Assembly (NCBI RefSeq): GCF_000183405.1
Contig: NC_014758.1
Coordinates: forward strand, 2,069,501-2,133,500
DNA: 64,000 nucleotides
Direction: 5' to 3'
Source of the DNA: Calditerrivibrio nitroreducens DSM 19672
Lineage (GTDB): Bacteria > Chrysiogenota > Deferribacteres > Deferribacterales > Calditerrivibrionaceae
Shown here piece after piece: positions 18,500-28,085 of the stretch. The number at the start of each line of letters is the position of its first letter. Positions within the stretch are counted from its first letter, which is position 1. Both the position numbers and the translations under genes were made by a program. The notes under the pieces are model-generated. The model was not told the origin of the DNA and ran no database searches. It worked only from the letters and a program-made list of their open reading frames with translations.

Positions 18500-20632
18500 A
18501 TGTACCATCAAATTGCTGATGAATTTCAGATAAAGCCTGATTATATTAAAAGTCTTATCGAACTTAATGAATCTGGGGCAACAGTGCCTTTTATTGCAAG
18601 GTATCGGAAAGAACAAACAGGTGGTATGACGGAAACCACAATAAGACAGGTACTTGACAGATGGAATTATTTACAGAGTCTAAATAAGCGAAAAATCGAA
18701 GTAATCGAGGCAATAAAAGAAAAAGGTAAGCTCACTGACGAGATAGAAAAGCTAATAGCCACAGCTACCACCCTGAAAGAGGTTGAAGATATTTACGCCC
18801 CTTATAAATCAAAAAAGAAGACCAAAGCAGATATTGCAATTGAAAAAGGGCTACTCCCCCTTGCAGAATTTATACAATCTACTGAGGATGAAGGGAAGAT
18901 ACTTGACTTTTCTGAAAAATTTTTAAATGAGGAATCCACCTCAAAAGATCAGGTGATATCTGAAGCATTAGAAATTTTGATCAATAAAATAGGCCATGAT
19001 CTTGATGTGAAAAAAATGGTAAGGGAACTTGTATGGCAGCATTCCTTTATCGTTGTTGAAAAAAGAAAAGATGTGGAAGGGCGCACAAATTACGAAGATT
19101 ATTACAATTTTAAACAGGAGGTATCCAAACTACCACCCCACAGAACACTTGCAATATTCAGAGGTGAAAAGGAGAAGATTCTAAAGGTTAAATACGATCA
19201 CGACGATGACATTTTATTGTCAGCTATCACTTCCATCGCAAAAAATAAAGGCTATTCGGAAAATTCCTACTGTCATAAATTGATAAGAGATGCATACAAA
19301 AGAATGATTATCCCTGCAATCGAACTTGAAATAAGAGATGAATTGTGGGAAAATGCTGAAAACAAAGCGATAGAAATTTTTGCAAAAAATCTTAAATCAC
19401 TTCTAATGACCCCTCCGGTGAAGAATATTTCAATCTTAGGGATCGATCCTGCTTTTAGGACCGGTTGTAAGTTTGCGGCGGTGGATCCAACAGGCAAGGT
19501 ACTGGAGTATGGAGTCATTTACCCCACAGAGCCCCAAAACGATTATGAAAACAGTAAAAAACGTATTCTTGATCTGATCAAAAAACATAATATAAATGCA
19601 ATAGCAATAGGTAATGGTACCGCAAGCCGAGAAACAGAAGAGTTTATTTCAAAAGTTATAGAGGAAGAGAATTTAACCCTTTCATATACCATTGTCAGTG
19701 AAGCCGGAGCAAGCGTATATTCTGCAAGCGAAATAGGTGTAAAAGAATTCCCTGAACTGGATGTGACAATCAGAGGAGCCATCTCCATTGCCAGAAGAGT
19801 AATAGATCCATTGGCGGAATTAATCAAGATCGATCCAAAATCGATAGGTGTGGGGATGTACCAACACGATGTAAACCAGAAAAAACTTCAGGAGCGGTTG
19901 AATGATGTGGTGGTGGATGTGGTAAATAGCGTAGGTGTTGACCTCAATACCGCAAGTGCGAGCCTTTTGAAATACGTATCAGGACTTAATAGCAGCCTTG
20001 CCGAAGGGATCGTGGCGTATAGAGAAAAAAATGGTACCTTCAAGTCAAGGGAGGAATTAAAGAATGTGTCGGGTATTGGTGAAATGATCTACAATCAAGC
20101 GGCGGGTTTTTTGAAAATTTATAGCGGTACTGAGCCACTTGATAGAATGTTTATCCACCCCGAACAGTATGAAAATGTATATAAACTATTGAATCATCTT
20201 GGTTTGCAGATCGAAAACGCCAGAATGATACGACTTACATTAAAATCAAAAAATATAACAGATATTTCAAAACAGTTTGGAATAGGGGAATTAACTTTAA
20301 ATGATATCATCACAAACCTTGAAAAACCTGACTTAGACATCCGTGATTCGGTAGATCCCGTCATTTTCAAGAAGGGACTTTTGAAGATTGAAGATCTAAA
20401 AGAGGGGATGATTATAGATGGTAAGGTCACAAATATAGTAGACTTTGGTGTTTTTGTGGATATAGGTTTAAAGGAATCCGGTTTTATACATATTTCTGAG
20501 CTTTCAGATAGATATATAAAACATCCCTCCCATATTTTAGAAGTGGGAAATAAGATAAAAGCAAAGATAAAAAGTATAGATATGGAAAGAAAAAGGATTT
20601 CTTTGAGCAAAAAGGGGATAAATGAAAATTAA
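18500..20632 (+). CDS. tex: Tex-family RNA-binding transcription accessory protein
   Basis: Tex is a Spt6-like nucleic-acid-binding protein linked to transcription and, in some bacteria, toxin expression and stress tolerance. The 710-residue protein has the N-terminal helical region, the YqgF/RNase-H-like domain (ILGIDPAFRTGCKFAAVD), the helix-hairpin-helix region (LNTASASLLKYVSGLNSSLAEGIVAYR and FKSREELKNVSGIG) and a C-terminal S1 domain (GMIIDGKVTNIVDFGVFVDIGLKESGFIH). ATG 18500 is chosen because GAGGTG lies four bases upstream; an in-frame GTG at 18494 is part of that site. Confidence 0.95.
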   Translation: MYHQIADEFQIKPDYIKSLIELNESGATVPFIARYRKEQTGGMTETTIRQVLDRWNYLQSLNKRKIEVIEAIKEKGKLTDEIEKLIATATTLKEVEDIYAPYKSKKKTKADIAIEKGLLPLAEFIQSTEDEGKILDFSEKFLNEESTSKDQVISEALEILINKIGHDLDVKKMVRELVWQHSFIVVEKRKDVEGRTNYEDYYNFKQEVSKLPPHRTLAIFRGEKEKILKVKYDHDDDILLSAITSIAKNKGYSENSYCHKLIRDAYKRMIIPAIELEIRDELWENAENKAIEIFAKNLKSLLMTPPVKNISILGIDPAFRTGCKFAAVDPTGKVLEYGVIYPTEPQNDYENSKKRILDLIKKHNINAIAIGNGTASRETEEFISKVIEEENLTLSYTIVSEAGASVYSASEIGVKEFPELDVTIRGAISIARRVIDPLAELIKIDPKSIGVGMYQHDVNQKKLQERLNDVVVDVVNSVGVDLNTASASLLKYVSGLNSSLAEGIVAYREKNGTFKSREELKNVSGIGEMIYNQAAGFLKIYSGTEPLDRMFIHPEQYENVYKLLNHLGLQIENARMIRLTLKSKNITDISKQFGIGELTLNDIITNLEKPDLDIRDSVDPVIFKKGLLKIEDLKEGMIIDGKVTNIVDFGVFVDIGLKESGFIHISELSDRYIKHPSHILEVGNKIKAKIKSIDMERKRISLSKKGINEN

Positions 20633-20731
20633 ATCATATTTGATATGCATATATATAAACAACGTTTTACAAAGATGTTGATTTATTTTAAAAATATGTT
20701 AAAAGACTTTTAACCAAAAATGGAGGAACTC

Positions 20732-22090
20732 ATGAGTAAAATATATCTAAAGCCTGAAGAGATGCCAAAAAAATGGTACAACATATTAGCTGACCTACCT
20801 ACACCGATGGATCCACCCATCAGCCCTTTCACCGGCAAACCGGTCACCTTTGATGAGATGAAAGCCATCTTTCCTCCCCACCTTATAGAGCAGGAGATGT
20901 CGGATAAAAAATGGATAGATATACCTGATGAGGTGTTGGAGGTGTTGTCCATCTGGAGGCCTTCACCGCTAATAAGGGCCAAAAGATTGGAGGAGGTGCT
21001 GGGAACAACTGCAAAAATCTACTACAAATATGAAGGGGTTTCCCCGGCGGGGAGTCATAAACCGAATACCGCCGTAGCCCAGGCTTATTACAATAAAATA
21101 AACGGTATTAAGCGATTAACCACCGAAACCGGAGCTGGGCAATGGGGAAGTGCCCTTTCTCTGGCATGTAAGATGTTTGATATTGCCTGTCGGGTATATA
21201 TGGTAAAAGTTAGCTACCATCAGAAACCATACCGTAAATCTTTTATGAGACTATTTGGGGCAGAGGTTATCCCCAGCCCATCAGACATCACCAATGCTGG
21301 AAGAGAAGTATTAAAGAGAAATCCCAATTCTAATGGCTCTCTGGGTATAGCAATCAGTGAAGCAGTGGAGGAAGCAGCCCAGAGAAGTGATACAAATTAT
21401 GCACTGGGTAGCGTTCTAAATCACGTTCTTCTTCACCAAACGGTTATCGGTCTTGAAGCCATCAAACAGTTCGAGCTGGTGGGGGATTACCCTGATAAAA
21501 TATACGCATCCTGTGGTGGAGGATCCAATTTTGGTGGAATAGCATTTCCATTTCTTGAAAAGATGTTAAAAGGGGATAAAAAGACCGAAGCCATAGCTGT
21601 TGAGCCCGCAAGCTGCCCCACATTAACAAAAGGTGTATTTGAATACGACTACGGCGACGAAGCAAAGCTTACCCCAATAATGAAGATGTATACTCTTGGC
21701 CACGATTTTGAACCACCAGCCATCCATGCGGGAGGTTTGAGATACCATGGAGATTCCCCAATTGTAAGTTATCTTTACAATAAAGGATTAATCGGTGCAG
21801 AAGCAGTTCATCAATCTGAAGTATTTGAAGCAGGCATTCTATTTGCTCAAACAGAGGCTATAGTCCCTGCACCAGAATCTTCTCATGCCATTGCGGCAGC
21901 CATAAAGGAAGCAAAAAGATGCAAAGAGACTGGTGAATCCAAAACTATTCTTTTCTGTTTGAGCGGACATGGTTTTTTTGATATGGGCTCTTATGATGCA
22001 TATCTTGATGGAAAATTATCTGACTTTGAATATCCGGAAGAGGCCATAAAAGAATCTTTGAAGAACCTACCTAATGTGAGCTTAAAATAG
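20732..22090 (+). CDS. trpB2: Tryptophan synthase beta chain, TrpB2 type
   Basis: This PLP enzyme condenses indole with serine (or phosphoserine) to tryptophan. At 452 residues it is the long TrpB2 form, which lacks the strict TrpA-binding surface. The PLP lysine is in [14 protein letters not shown], and [11 protein letters not shown] and [10 protein letters not shown] are further cofactor-site motifs. No trpA is nearby, which fits TrpB2 acting alone as an indole salvage enzyme. ATG 20732 is chosen because TGGAGG lies just upstream; an in-frame ATG at 20720 overlaps that site. Confidence 0.93.
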   Translation: MSKIYLKPEEMPKKWYNILADLPTPMDPPISPFTGKPVTFDEMKAIFPPHLIEQEMSDKKWIDIPDEVLEVLSIWRPSPLIRAKRLEEVLGTTAKIYYKYEGVSPAGSHKPNTAVAQAYYNKINGIKRLTTETGAGQWGSALSLACKMFDIACRVYMVKVSYHQKPYRKSFMRLFGAEVIPSPSDITNAGREVLKRNPNSNGSLGIAISEAVEEAAQRSDTNYALGSVLNHVLLHQTVIGLEAIKQFELVGDYPDKIYASCGGGSNFGGIAFPFLEKMLKGDKKTEAIAVEPASCPTLTKGVFEYDYGDEAKLTPIMKMYTLGHDFEPPAIHAGGLRYHGDSPIVSYLYNKGLIGAEAVHQSEVFEAGILFAQTEAIVPAPESSHAIAAAIKEAKRCKETGESKTILFCLSGHGFFDMGSYDAYLDGKLSDFEYPEEAIKESLKNLPNVSLK

Positions 22091-22099
22091 GAAACAAGC

Positions 22100-22126
22100 G
22101 GGTGGGCTTATCCCACCCTATCTTTT
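22100..22126 (+). terminator. Intrinsic terminator after trpB2
   Basis: A perfect 7-bp stem GGGTGGG / CCCACCC with a 5-base loop is followed by TATCTTTT. It lies 14 bases before the queH start, so it may be partially read through. Confidence 0.7.
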
Positions 22127-22139
22127 AAAAGGAACAGTT

Positions 22140-22706
22140 ATGGAAAATATCCTTCTTCATCAATGTTGTGGCCCCTGTTCAATTTACCCTATAGCTATAC
22201 TGAAAGATAAATTTGAGATAACTGGTTATTTTTATAATCCAAATATACATCCTGTTCTGGAGCTATACACAAGACTTGAAAATACCATAAAAGTTAATAA
22301 TTTTTACAACGTCAAATCTGTATATAATGATGAATATGGGCTCAAAGATTTCTTCCAATTTAGAGATGTGGAAAAAGAAAAAAGGTGTAGCTACTGCTAT
22401 GCCATAAGATTGAAAAATACTGCTAAATTTGCATCTGAAAATGGCTTTAAATACTACACATCCTCTCTTTTATACAGTAAATACCAAAATCATACACAGA
22501 TAAGAGAACTTGGAGAAAATTTCGGAAAGGAATTCAACGTTGAATTTTACTATTACGATTTCAGAGAAGGGTGGAAAGATGGGATAAGAATCAGCAAAGA
22601 GATGAATATTTATCGCCAACAGTATTGTGGTTGCATTTATAGTGAAGAAGAAAGGTACATGACACAACTATCCAAAAAGATTAGATCTACATATCTTCCA
22701 CTCTAA
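22140..22706 (+). CDS. queH: Epoxyqueuosine reductase QueH
   Basis: QueH catalyses the last step of queuosine synthesis in tRNA and is the non-QueG enzyme (former DUF208). The 188-residue protein has LLHQCCGPCSIYPI near the N terminus, RCSYCYAIRLKNTAKFA in the middle and CGCIYSEEERY at the C terminus. These cysteines form the FeS cluster and metal sites. AAGGAAC precedes the ATG. It follows trpB2 with a terminator between them. Confidence 0.92.
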   Translation: MENILLHQCCGPCSIYPIAILKDKFEITGYFYNPNIHPVLELYTRLENTIKVNNFYNVKSVYNDEYGLKDFFQFRDVEKEKRCSYCYAIRLKNTAKFASENGFKYYTSSLLYSKYQNHTQIRELGENFGKEFNVEFYYYDFREGWKDGIRISKEMNIYRQQYCGCIYSEEERYMTQLSKKIRSTYLPL

Positions 22707-22768
22707 TTTTTAAGAAAATATACGGCAATACTTAATAATCTATACAGGGAAATAATTGAAAAATTTTA

Positions 22769-23983
22769 TTAATCCTCTTTTTCATCACTGAAAAAATAAA
22801 GGGATAAACTTAGCAAAATACCTGCAGTGCATATTAGAAAAACAGCCCTATATGCCTCAGGTGGATATTTACCACCCACCTTCTGGTAAAGATCTATAAC
22901 CACCCCCAAAAAATGCTGAAAAATTGCTGCTCCAAAAATAGCAAAAAAATTTATCCAACTCATCACAGTCCCCGCCTGGCTCAAAGGGAACCTTTCCTTC
23001 GCATGGGAATAACCTATAATTCCTGCAGAGCCAAAAAATCCGTACATAAAAAACGTTACATAAAGGGTCTTTATTGAAGTGTTCGGAGATACCCTGGATA
23101 AGATTATAAGGGACATCATAAACACCGACAGCCCTGCAATAATTACCCATTTTCTTGATTTAAAAACCTTATCCGAAAGAAAACCAAGCACAGGCCCACC
23201 AAAGATAAATCCTATAGCAATCATACTGATTATCTTCCCGGCTTCTGTTTTAGTTAGATTAAATGTATCGATCAAAAACGGTCCACCCCACAACCCCTGA
23301 ATCCCCACGAAAGCTCCAAACCAGAAAAATTGCATATTAGCAACAATCCAGAAGTTTTTATTCTTCAAAATGGCGAGTAAATCCACTTTTGGTTTTTCAG
23401 AGGAGTGCTCAACCTCTTTATCTTTTAAAAATTTCCATATAAGAAATGCTGACACAACTGTAAAACAGGTAATAATCAAGAAGGACTTTCTCCAGCCTAT
23501 TGAGCTACTCATAGCAGCAAGAGGTACAGTGGCGGTAAGCGCCCCCAAATTACCAATAGCCATAGACAGGGCCGACAACGTAGCAAATTGATCCCTGGAA
23601 AACCAGACGGATAAAAACTTAAGTGTGGCCATATAGGCACATGATACCCCAAAACCTATCAATGCCCTTCCAATAACTGCGTAGGTATAGCTTGGTGACA
23701 GAGCAAAAAGCAAAGAGCCAAAAATAGTAAAGAAGCTAAAAAAAACGACAGTCCTTCTGGGGCCATATTTATCCAGAATAGGTCCCAAAGGGAACTGCGC
23801 CGCAGCAAATGTATAGAAGTAAAATCCACTTAACATACCAAGAGCTTCCGCAGTAATCGAAAAATCCCTCATCAGATCCGGAGATATAACAGCAGTGGAC
23901 ACCCTATAAAAATAGGATAGATAATACATCGAAATAATTATAAAAAACATTACAGTTCTGTTGGCCATATAAGAGATTAACAT
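22769..23983 (-). CDS. Major facilitator superfamily transporter
   Basis: This 404-residue protein has about 12 predicted membrane helices in two halves. The loop between helices 2 and 3 carries the MFS motif as GPILDKYGPRRTV, and an equivalent in the second half is GFLSDKVFKSRKWV. The substrate cannot be told; the overall style resembles OFA/sugar-phosphate/nitrate-type carriers. It is a single gene convergent with queH. ATG 23983 lacks a good ribosome binding site and ATG 23968 is an alternative. Downstream of its start lies the first short-repeat tract, which marks the edge of the accessory region. Confidence 0.85.
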   Translation of the reverse strand: MLISYMANRTVMFFIIISMYYLSYFYRVSTAVISPDLMRDFSITAEALGMLSGFYFYTFAAAQFPLGPILDKYGPRRTVVFFSFFTIFGSLLFALSPSYTYAVIGRALIGFGVSCAYMATLKFLSVWFSRDQFATLSALSMAIGNLGALTATVPLAAMSSSIGWRKSFLIITCFTVVSAFLIWKFLKDKEVEHSSEKPKVDLLAILKNKNFWIVANMQFFWFGAFVGIQGLWGGPFLIDTFNLTKTEAGKIISMIAIGFIFGGPVLGFLSDKVFKSRKWVIIAGLSVFMMSLIILSRVSPNTSIKTLYVTFFMYGFFGSAGIIGYSHAKERFPLSQAGTVMSWINFFAIFGAAIFQHFLGVVIDLYQKVGGKYPPEAYRAVFLICTAGILLSLSLYFFSDEKED

Positions 23984-24064
23984 ATAAATTTAAAAAATCA
24001 ATACTGTTTATACTGCTATCCCCCATTTTTTGCAACCCTAAACAAAACGTAGGGGCGAACATGG

Positions 24065-24154
24065 AATGTTAGAACGTTTTAACGTTAGAACCTTGAACAT
24101 TGAACCTTGAACATTGAACGTTGAACGTTGAACATTGAACGTTGAACTTTGAAC
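24065..24154 (+). repeat. Tract 1 of GTTGAAC-like 7-10-mer repeats
   Basis: About 12 tandem variants of the unit (A/G/C)(A/T/G)TTGAAC or GTTAGAAC fill the 90 bases before the first AAA-ATPase cassette promoter. Unit spacing is 7 to 10 bases and the third position varies. The same tracts occur at four other places, all at or near cassette ends. It is listed because it is non-coding and clearly repetitive. Confidence 0.8.
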
Positions 24155-24165
24155 TTTTTTATCAT

Positions 24166-24193
24166 TTGACAATTTATCATATTATACTATAAT
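24166..24193 (+). promoter_or_regulatory. Consensus promoter of AAA-ATPase cassette 1
   Basis: Perfect TTGACA (24166-24171) and perfect TATAAT (24188-24193) are spaced by 16 bases. The same promoter with one base change in the spacer precedes cassette 2 at 42020-42047, so it is part of the duplicated unit. Confidence 0.8.
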
Positions 24194-24227
24194 TATTTAC
24201 ATAAAGCATTATAATCTGGGGCAAATA

Positions 24228-25775
24228 ATGAAGAAGCTACCAATAGGTGTATCAAGTTTAGAAAAGTTAATCAGAGAAAACTGCTACTACGTTGATAAAA
24301 CCTATTTTGTAGAAAAACTTGTAAACTCAGGAAGTCAATTTTTCTTAAGCAGACCCAGAAGGTTTGGGAAATCTTTGCTTGTAGATACTATAAAGCAGGC
24401 TTTTTTAGGAAATAGGGAGCTATTTAAAGGATTATATTTAGAAAACAACTGGGATTGGGAGAAAAAGTATCCCGTTATACATATAGATTTTGGTGGTGGG
24501 GTAGTTCAAGATGCACAAGACCTCAAAGAGTGGATAATAAAACAGTTAAAACGTCATATGATAACCTACAACGTATCAGTAGAAGAACAAAACAATGCAA
24601 GATTTATGTTTACTGACCTTATAATTAGTCTGAAAGAGATTTACAAAAACCCTGTCGTAGTGTTGGTGGACGAGTATGATAAGCCGATCCTTGACAACAT
24701 AGATGATACAGAAAGAGCCATCGAGATAAGGGAAGTCTTAAAAGACTTTTACAGCGTTTTAAAAGCTTCCGACCAATACTTAAAACTTGTATTTTTAACA
24801 GGGGTGTCAAGATTTTCAAAGGTCTCTATATTCAGTGGTTTAAATCAACTTCAAGATATTACCCTATCCCCTGCCTTTGCAACTATCTGTGGATATACCC
24901 AATCAGAACTTGAGACCGTATTTTCAGACAGATTAGAAGGAGTAGACTTAGAAAAGCTAAGATACTGGTATAACGGCTACAGCTGGCTTGGAGATAAAGT
25001 TTACAACCCATTTGATATTTTGTTATTTCTAAGTGAGAAAATTTTCAGACCCTACTGGTTTGAGACGGGAACACCTACTTTTTTGATGGAAATTATTTTA
25101 AACAATAAAGTATTTTTACCAAAACTTGAAGAAATAAAAGCAAGCGATGAAATACTTGCCAACCTTGACGTAGACTTTTTAAAAATTGAAAATTTACTAT
25201 TTCAATCAGGCTATTTAACGATAAAGGAAACAAAAACATTAGGTTTAAGGACTATCTATATTTTGACATATCCAAACTTTGAAGTAAAAATGAGTTTCAA
25301 CAATTTTTTCCTGTCAGACATACTTCCAGTAGCATCAGACAAAGAAGAAGTTCAAAACAGTATAGTAGAAGCTATAGAAGAAAACAGTTTAGAAAAACTA
25401 AAAACAGCGTTATACAGTTTTTTTGCCAGTATACCAAACGACTGGTACAGGAAAAACGATTTAGACAGCTACGAGGGATTTTACGCTTCGGTAGTGTATG
25501 CACTTTTTACAGGAAGTGGATTAAATACAAGATCGGAAGACACGACAAATTTGGGAAAAATAGATTTGACGGTCTTATATCAGGCCAGAGCCTATATCAT
25601 AGAGTTTAAAGTAGTAGAGAAAGACAGTGAAGGTAAGGCTTTAGGTCAGATAAAAGAGAAGAGGTATTATGAAAAATATACAGATAGTTGCCGTGAGATC
25701 AACCTGATAGGTATAGAGTTTAGCAGGGAAAAAAGGAATATAGTTTATTTTGAGTATGAAACGTTAGAACGTTAA
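24228..25775 (+). CDS. AAA-ATPase-like protein with C-terminal PD-(D/E)XK nuclease domain (copy 1)
   Basis: The 515-residue protein has an N-terminal AAA-ATPase-like domain (PF09820 type) with the unusual P-loop SRPRRFGKSLLVDT near residue 43 and Walker B VVVLVDEYDKPIL near residue 145. The C terminus has the DUF1703/PD-(D/E)XK pattern: NLGKIDLTVLY, then AYIIEFKVVE, then ALGQIKEKRYYEKY. Such proteins are often multi-copy in anaerobes. Their role is unknown; a mobile or defence function is suspected. The final residues TLER and the stop codon are encoded by the short-repeat tract. Copy 2 at 42082 shares promoter, leader and 3' flank. Expressed from its own consensus promoter. Confidence 0.88.
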   Translation: MKKLPIGVSSLEKLIRENCYYVDKTYFVEKLVNSGSQFFLSRPRRFGKSLLVDTIKQAFLGNRELFKGLYLENNWDWEKKYPVIHIDFGGGVVQDAQDLKEWIIKQLKRHMITYNVSVEEQNNARFMFTDLIISLKEIYKNPVVVLVDEYDKPILDNIDDTERAIEIREVLKDFYSVLKASDQYLKLVFLTGVSRFSKVSIFSGLNQLQDITLSPAFATICGYTQSELETVFSDRLEGVDLEKLRYWYNGYSWLGDKVYNPFDILLFLSEKIFRPYWFETGTPTFLMEIILNNKVFLPKLEEIKASDEILANLDVDFLKIENLLFQSGYLTIKETKTLGLRTIYILTYPNFEVKMSFNNFFLSDILPVASDKEEVQNSIVEAIEENSLEKLKTALYSFFASIPNDWYRKNDLDSYEGFYASVVYALFTGSGLNTRSEDTTNLGKIDLTVLYQARAYIIEFKVVEKDSEGKALGQIKEKRYYEKYTDSCREINLIGIEFSREKRNIVYFEYETLER

Positions 25776-25848
25776 AACGTTAGAATGTTGGAACGTTGGA
25801 ACGTTGGAACGTTTAAACGTTGAACCTTGAACGTTGAACGCTTAACAT
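25760..25848 (+). repeat. Tract 2 of GTTGAAC/GTTAGAAC-like repeats, overlapping the cassette 1 gene end
   Basis: Repeat units ACGTTAGA, ACGTTGGA and ACGTTGAAC run from inside the last codons of the AAA-ATPase gene to 25848. This gives the same LER-stop ending as in copy 2, where the tract again supplies the stop codon. Confidence 0.75.
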
Positions 25849-25976
25849 TTTTTCCTGTCTTTGACACTTTGATTTTGTAAAATATTGTAGATAATAGCTT
25901 TACAATTTTAAAATTGTACATTTTGTCACTACGGGTGATTTTGGGGGATTTCAATGATACGATTAATTATATATTA
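25849..25976. repeat. Conserved 3' flank of AAA-ATPase cassette 1
   Basis: This non-coding stretch (TTTTTTCCTGTCTTTGACAC ... ATTGTACATTTTGTCACTA ... ending ATTAATTATATATTAC) is nearly the same as 43670-43798 after copy 2. Similarity stops at 25976/43798, so this is probably the cassette boundary. No hairpin terminator is obvious. Confidence 0.7.
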
Positions 25977-26018
25977 CTAAATTCAGCATCACATAATCAA
26001 AGTTATTAACAGTTAACT

Positions 26019-26498
26019 TTAGCTGTCCAGGTCGTCTATTAATGTTAATAAGTAATTTTTATCATCACAATTAATTGATTCGAAAAGTGATTCACATTTA
26101 GTCAAGAATTTAATAATCTGGAATCTTGTTTTAAAAAGATTGAATGCCTTTGACAACCACTTTAAACATGAAAATATATAATTTTTGTCATATATTTTTT
26201 CCTGGATATCAGTAAGTTCGTAAATTAATTTTTCACCTTCCTTTTTTACCATATCAACATAAGATAAGTATCGATATACATAATCTTCGTCAAGATATTG
26301 AATAAAATAAGACACATCGTCATAACACTCGAGGACTTCACTAAAAGACTTAAGAGTGACATCTATGATTGAAAGTATCACATTGATAGAAACCGCCTCA
26401 TCCCTTTCTTCGTGGTAATTGACCTGTTTTTCGATCTCCTCAAGTTTATTACAGATGGCCTCTATTTTATCTAATTTCTTCTTCAGCGAATATTTCAA
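26019..26498 (-). CDS. Uncharacterised helical protein overlapping the end of brxL
   Basis: I do not recognise this 159-residue protein. It is rich in Lys, Glu, Ile and Leu and looks all-helical with coiled-coil character in residues 1-30 (MKYSLKKKLDKIEAICNKLEEIEKQ) and in the middle. No catalytic motif is evident. Its start lies 32 bases inside brxL, in another frame, so it is the last gene of the BREX operon and probably translationally coupled. It occupies the place where the Lon-like C-terminal domain of BrxL would be encoded, but it does not look like that domain. It could be a BREX accessory factor. Confidence 0.6.
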   Translation of the reverse strand: MKYSLKKKLDKIEAICNKLEEIEKQVNYHEERDEAVSINVILSIIDVTLKSFSEVLECYDDVSYFIQYLDEDYVYRYLSYVDMVKKEGEKLIYELTDIQEKIYDKNYIFSCLKWLSKAFNLFKTRFQIIKFLTKCESLFESINCDDKNYLLTLIDDLDS

Positions 26499-28074
26499 AT
26501 TCTTCTCCTGTCTCTATGTCAGTGAATCCTATAAAATCCGTTGTATACTCATGTGGCAACATTCTACGTAAATTATACTTCACTCTTTTTCTACATTCGC
26601 AGGCATACTTTAATAATTTTTTTATATCCTCTTTTGTCATTTCATTTTCAGGAAATAGTAACTTTGCTAACCCACTAAAAGTCCTTTTGATTGCCACACT
26701 ATCTCTCTGAGAAGCATTTTTAAGCTTAAAATATTTTTCATATTTATCTGTATAATTATATTTTCTCATACTTCTCATAAATTCAGCGAAGTAATCAACA
26801 ATAAATCCAGATTTTTTTGTAATAAATTCTGGCCTCATTTTAGGAAACTCCCATCCAGGTATAAAGCAGTGAATCCTTTCTAAAAACGCTGCATCCTGCA
26901 TTTCTTGAGCTATCCATTGAAATAAATTTTTATTCTTGTCTTTAATTATATTCTCTATAGCCTCATCTATATTCCCGACAAATACCATAGAAGCATCTGC
27001 AAATCTGGTATTCTTACCTCTTGAATAAGAACCAGACTCCATATAATCTTTTAATATTTGTATACTTTCCTTGTTTTTAAAAACATTATATGAAATTTCA
27101 TCAAAGCCAACCACATCCCATAAATTTACCAAACCTAAAGTATTCTGCCTCATTATAACACCAGCCCATTCAAAAAGCTGAGCTACGGTTGTCTTACCTC
27201 CAGAAATAAGGATTGCATTAGGTGAAATTTCTTTATAAACAAAAGACTTGCCTGTACCCCTTGGTCCAAGTTCGATTAAATTGTAGTTATTTTCCACAAA
27301 AGGTATAAGTCTATACAAGAAAAGAAATTTTTGTCTTTCATTAAAATAGCTCGGTTCAAGACCACAACTTCTCATTATAAAATCTATCCATTCTTCCAAA
27401 CTAAATTCTTTTCTATTTTCAAATATTTCTTCCAAATCCACTTTTGGTACTTGTATAGGTCTAAAATCTTCTAATAAATAGGGATCTTCTAAATTTTTTG
27501 GTCTGTATTTAATTTTTTTGTTATTTACTACTTCATCCTGAATAGCGCTAATAATTTTAATATTATCATTAGAAAGCCAACTCATACATTCCTGATTTTC
27601 AAGTGGCATAAATAAATTTACTTTTTCATTTATTAATTCCTCAAGCCTTAAATATTGTAGTGTTATTATCCCCCATACACCTGTTGTTAGTAACCGTGGA
27701 TTTTTTTCAATCAAATCAACCTTTACCTGTATTTTATCAAGCTGCATTGTTTTAAGTCTCATAAAATATTTATCTTCTTTTTCTTCTAAATAAACTTCTG
27801 CTTTATCAATTACTTTATAAGATCCTTCCTCTCTCATTAGATATTTAACCTTTTCTATTTCATCTGCTCTTACATAATGCTTCGTTAAGATATCTTTAAC
27901 AGTTTCCATTCCATCTTTTATTTGTTCTTCGTCATTTGTAGCACAGTACATACCCACAAGATATTCTATTACAAAGTTTGGGGCATTATAACCTGTCTTA
28001 AGCTTTTGACCCAATTCTTTAGAAACAATTTTGCCTGGAAATAGCTCACTTATTTTTTTGTCAAGTTTGTCCAT
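26467..28074 (-). CDS. brxL: BREX AAA+ protein BrxL, short form without Lon-like C-terminal domain
   Basis: BrxL is the AAA+ DNA-binding ATPase of BREX type 1. The N-terminal region (LDKKISELFPGKIVSKELGQKLK, PNFVIEYLVGMYC) is typical. Walker A is ELGPRGTGKSFVYKE near residue 270, and the Walker B area NLWDVVGFDEISYNVF lies near residue 325, followed by the sensor segment VFVGNID. The protein ends at residue 535, just after VKYNLRRMLPHEYT ... DIETGEEFEIF, where usual BrxL proteins (about 660-690 residues) continue into a Lon-protease-like domain. A clean stop and an overlapping downstream gene argue for a natural short form. GGAG precedes the ATG. Confidence 0.9.
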   Translation of the reverse strand: MDKLDKKISELFPGKIVSKELGQKLKTGYNAPNFVIEYLVGMYCATNDEEQIKDGMETVKDILTKHYVRADEIEKVKYLMREEGSYKVIDKAEVYLEEKEDKYFMRLKTMQLDKIQVKVDLIEKNPRLLTTGVWGIITLQYLRLEELINEKVNLFMPLENQECMSWLSNDNIKIISAIQDEVVNNKKIKYRPKNLEDPYLLEDFRPIQVPKVDLEEIFENRKEFSLEEWIDFIMRSCGLEPSYFNERQKFLFLYRLIPFVENNYNLIELGPRGTGKSFVYKEISPNAILISGGKTTVAQLFEWAGVIMRQNTLGLVNLWDVVGFDEISYNVFKNKESIQILKDYMESGSYSRGKNTRFADASMVFVGNIDEAIENIIKDKNKNLFQWIAQEMQDAAFLERIHCFIPGWEFPKMRPEFITKKSGFIVDYFAEFMRSMRKYNYTDKYEKYFKLKNASQRDSVAIKRTFSGLAKLLFPENEMTKEDIKKLLKYACECRKRVKYNLRRMLPHEYTTDFIGFTDIETGEEFEIFAEEEIR

Positions 28075-28085
28075 ATACTACTCCT

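Noticed and set aside
26019-26498. Frameshifted Lon-like domain of BrxL
   Set aside because: The 159-residue ORF is helical and lacks any Lon-like segment, so a simple frameshift does not restore the missing domain.
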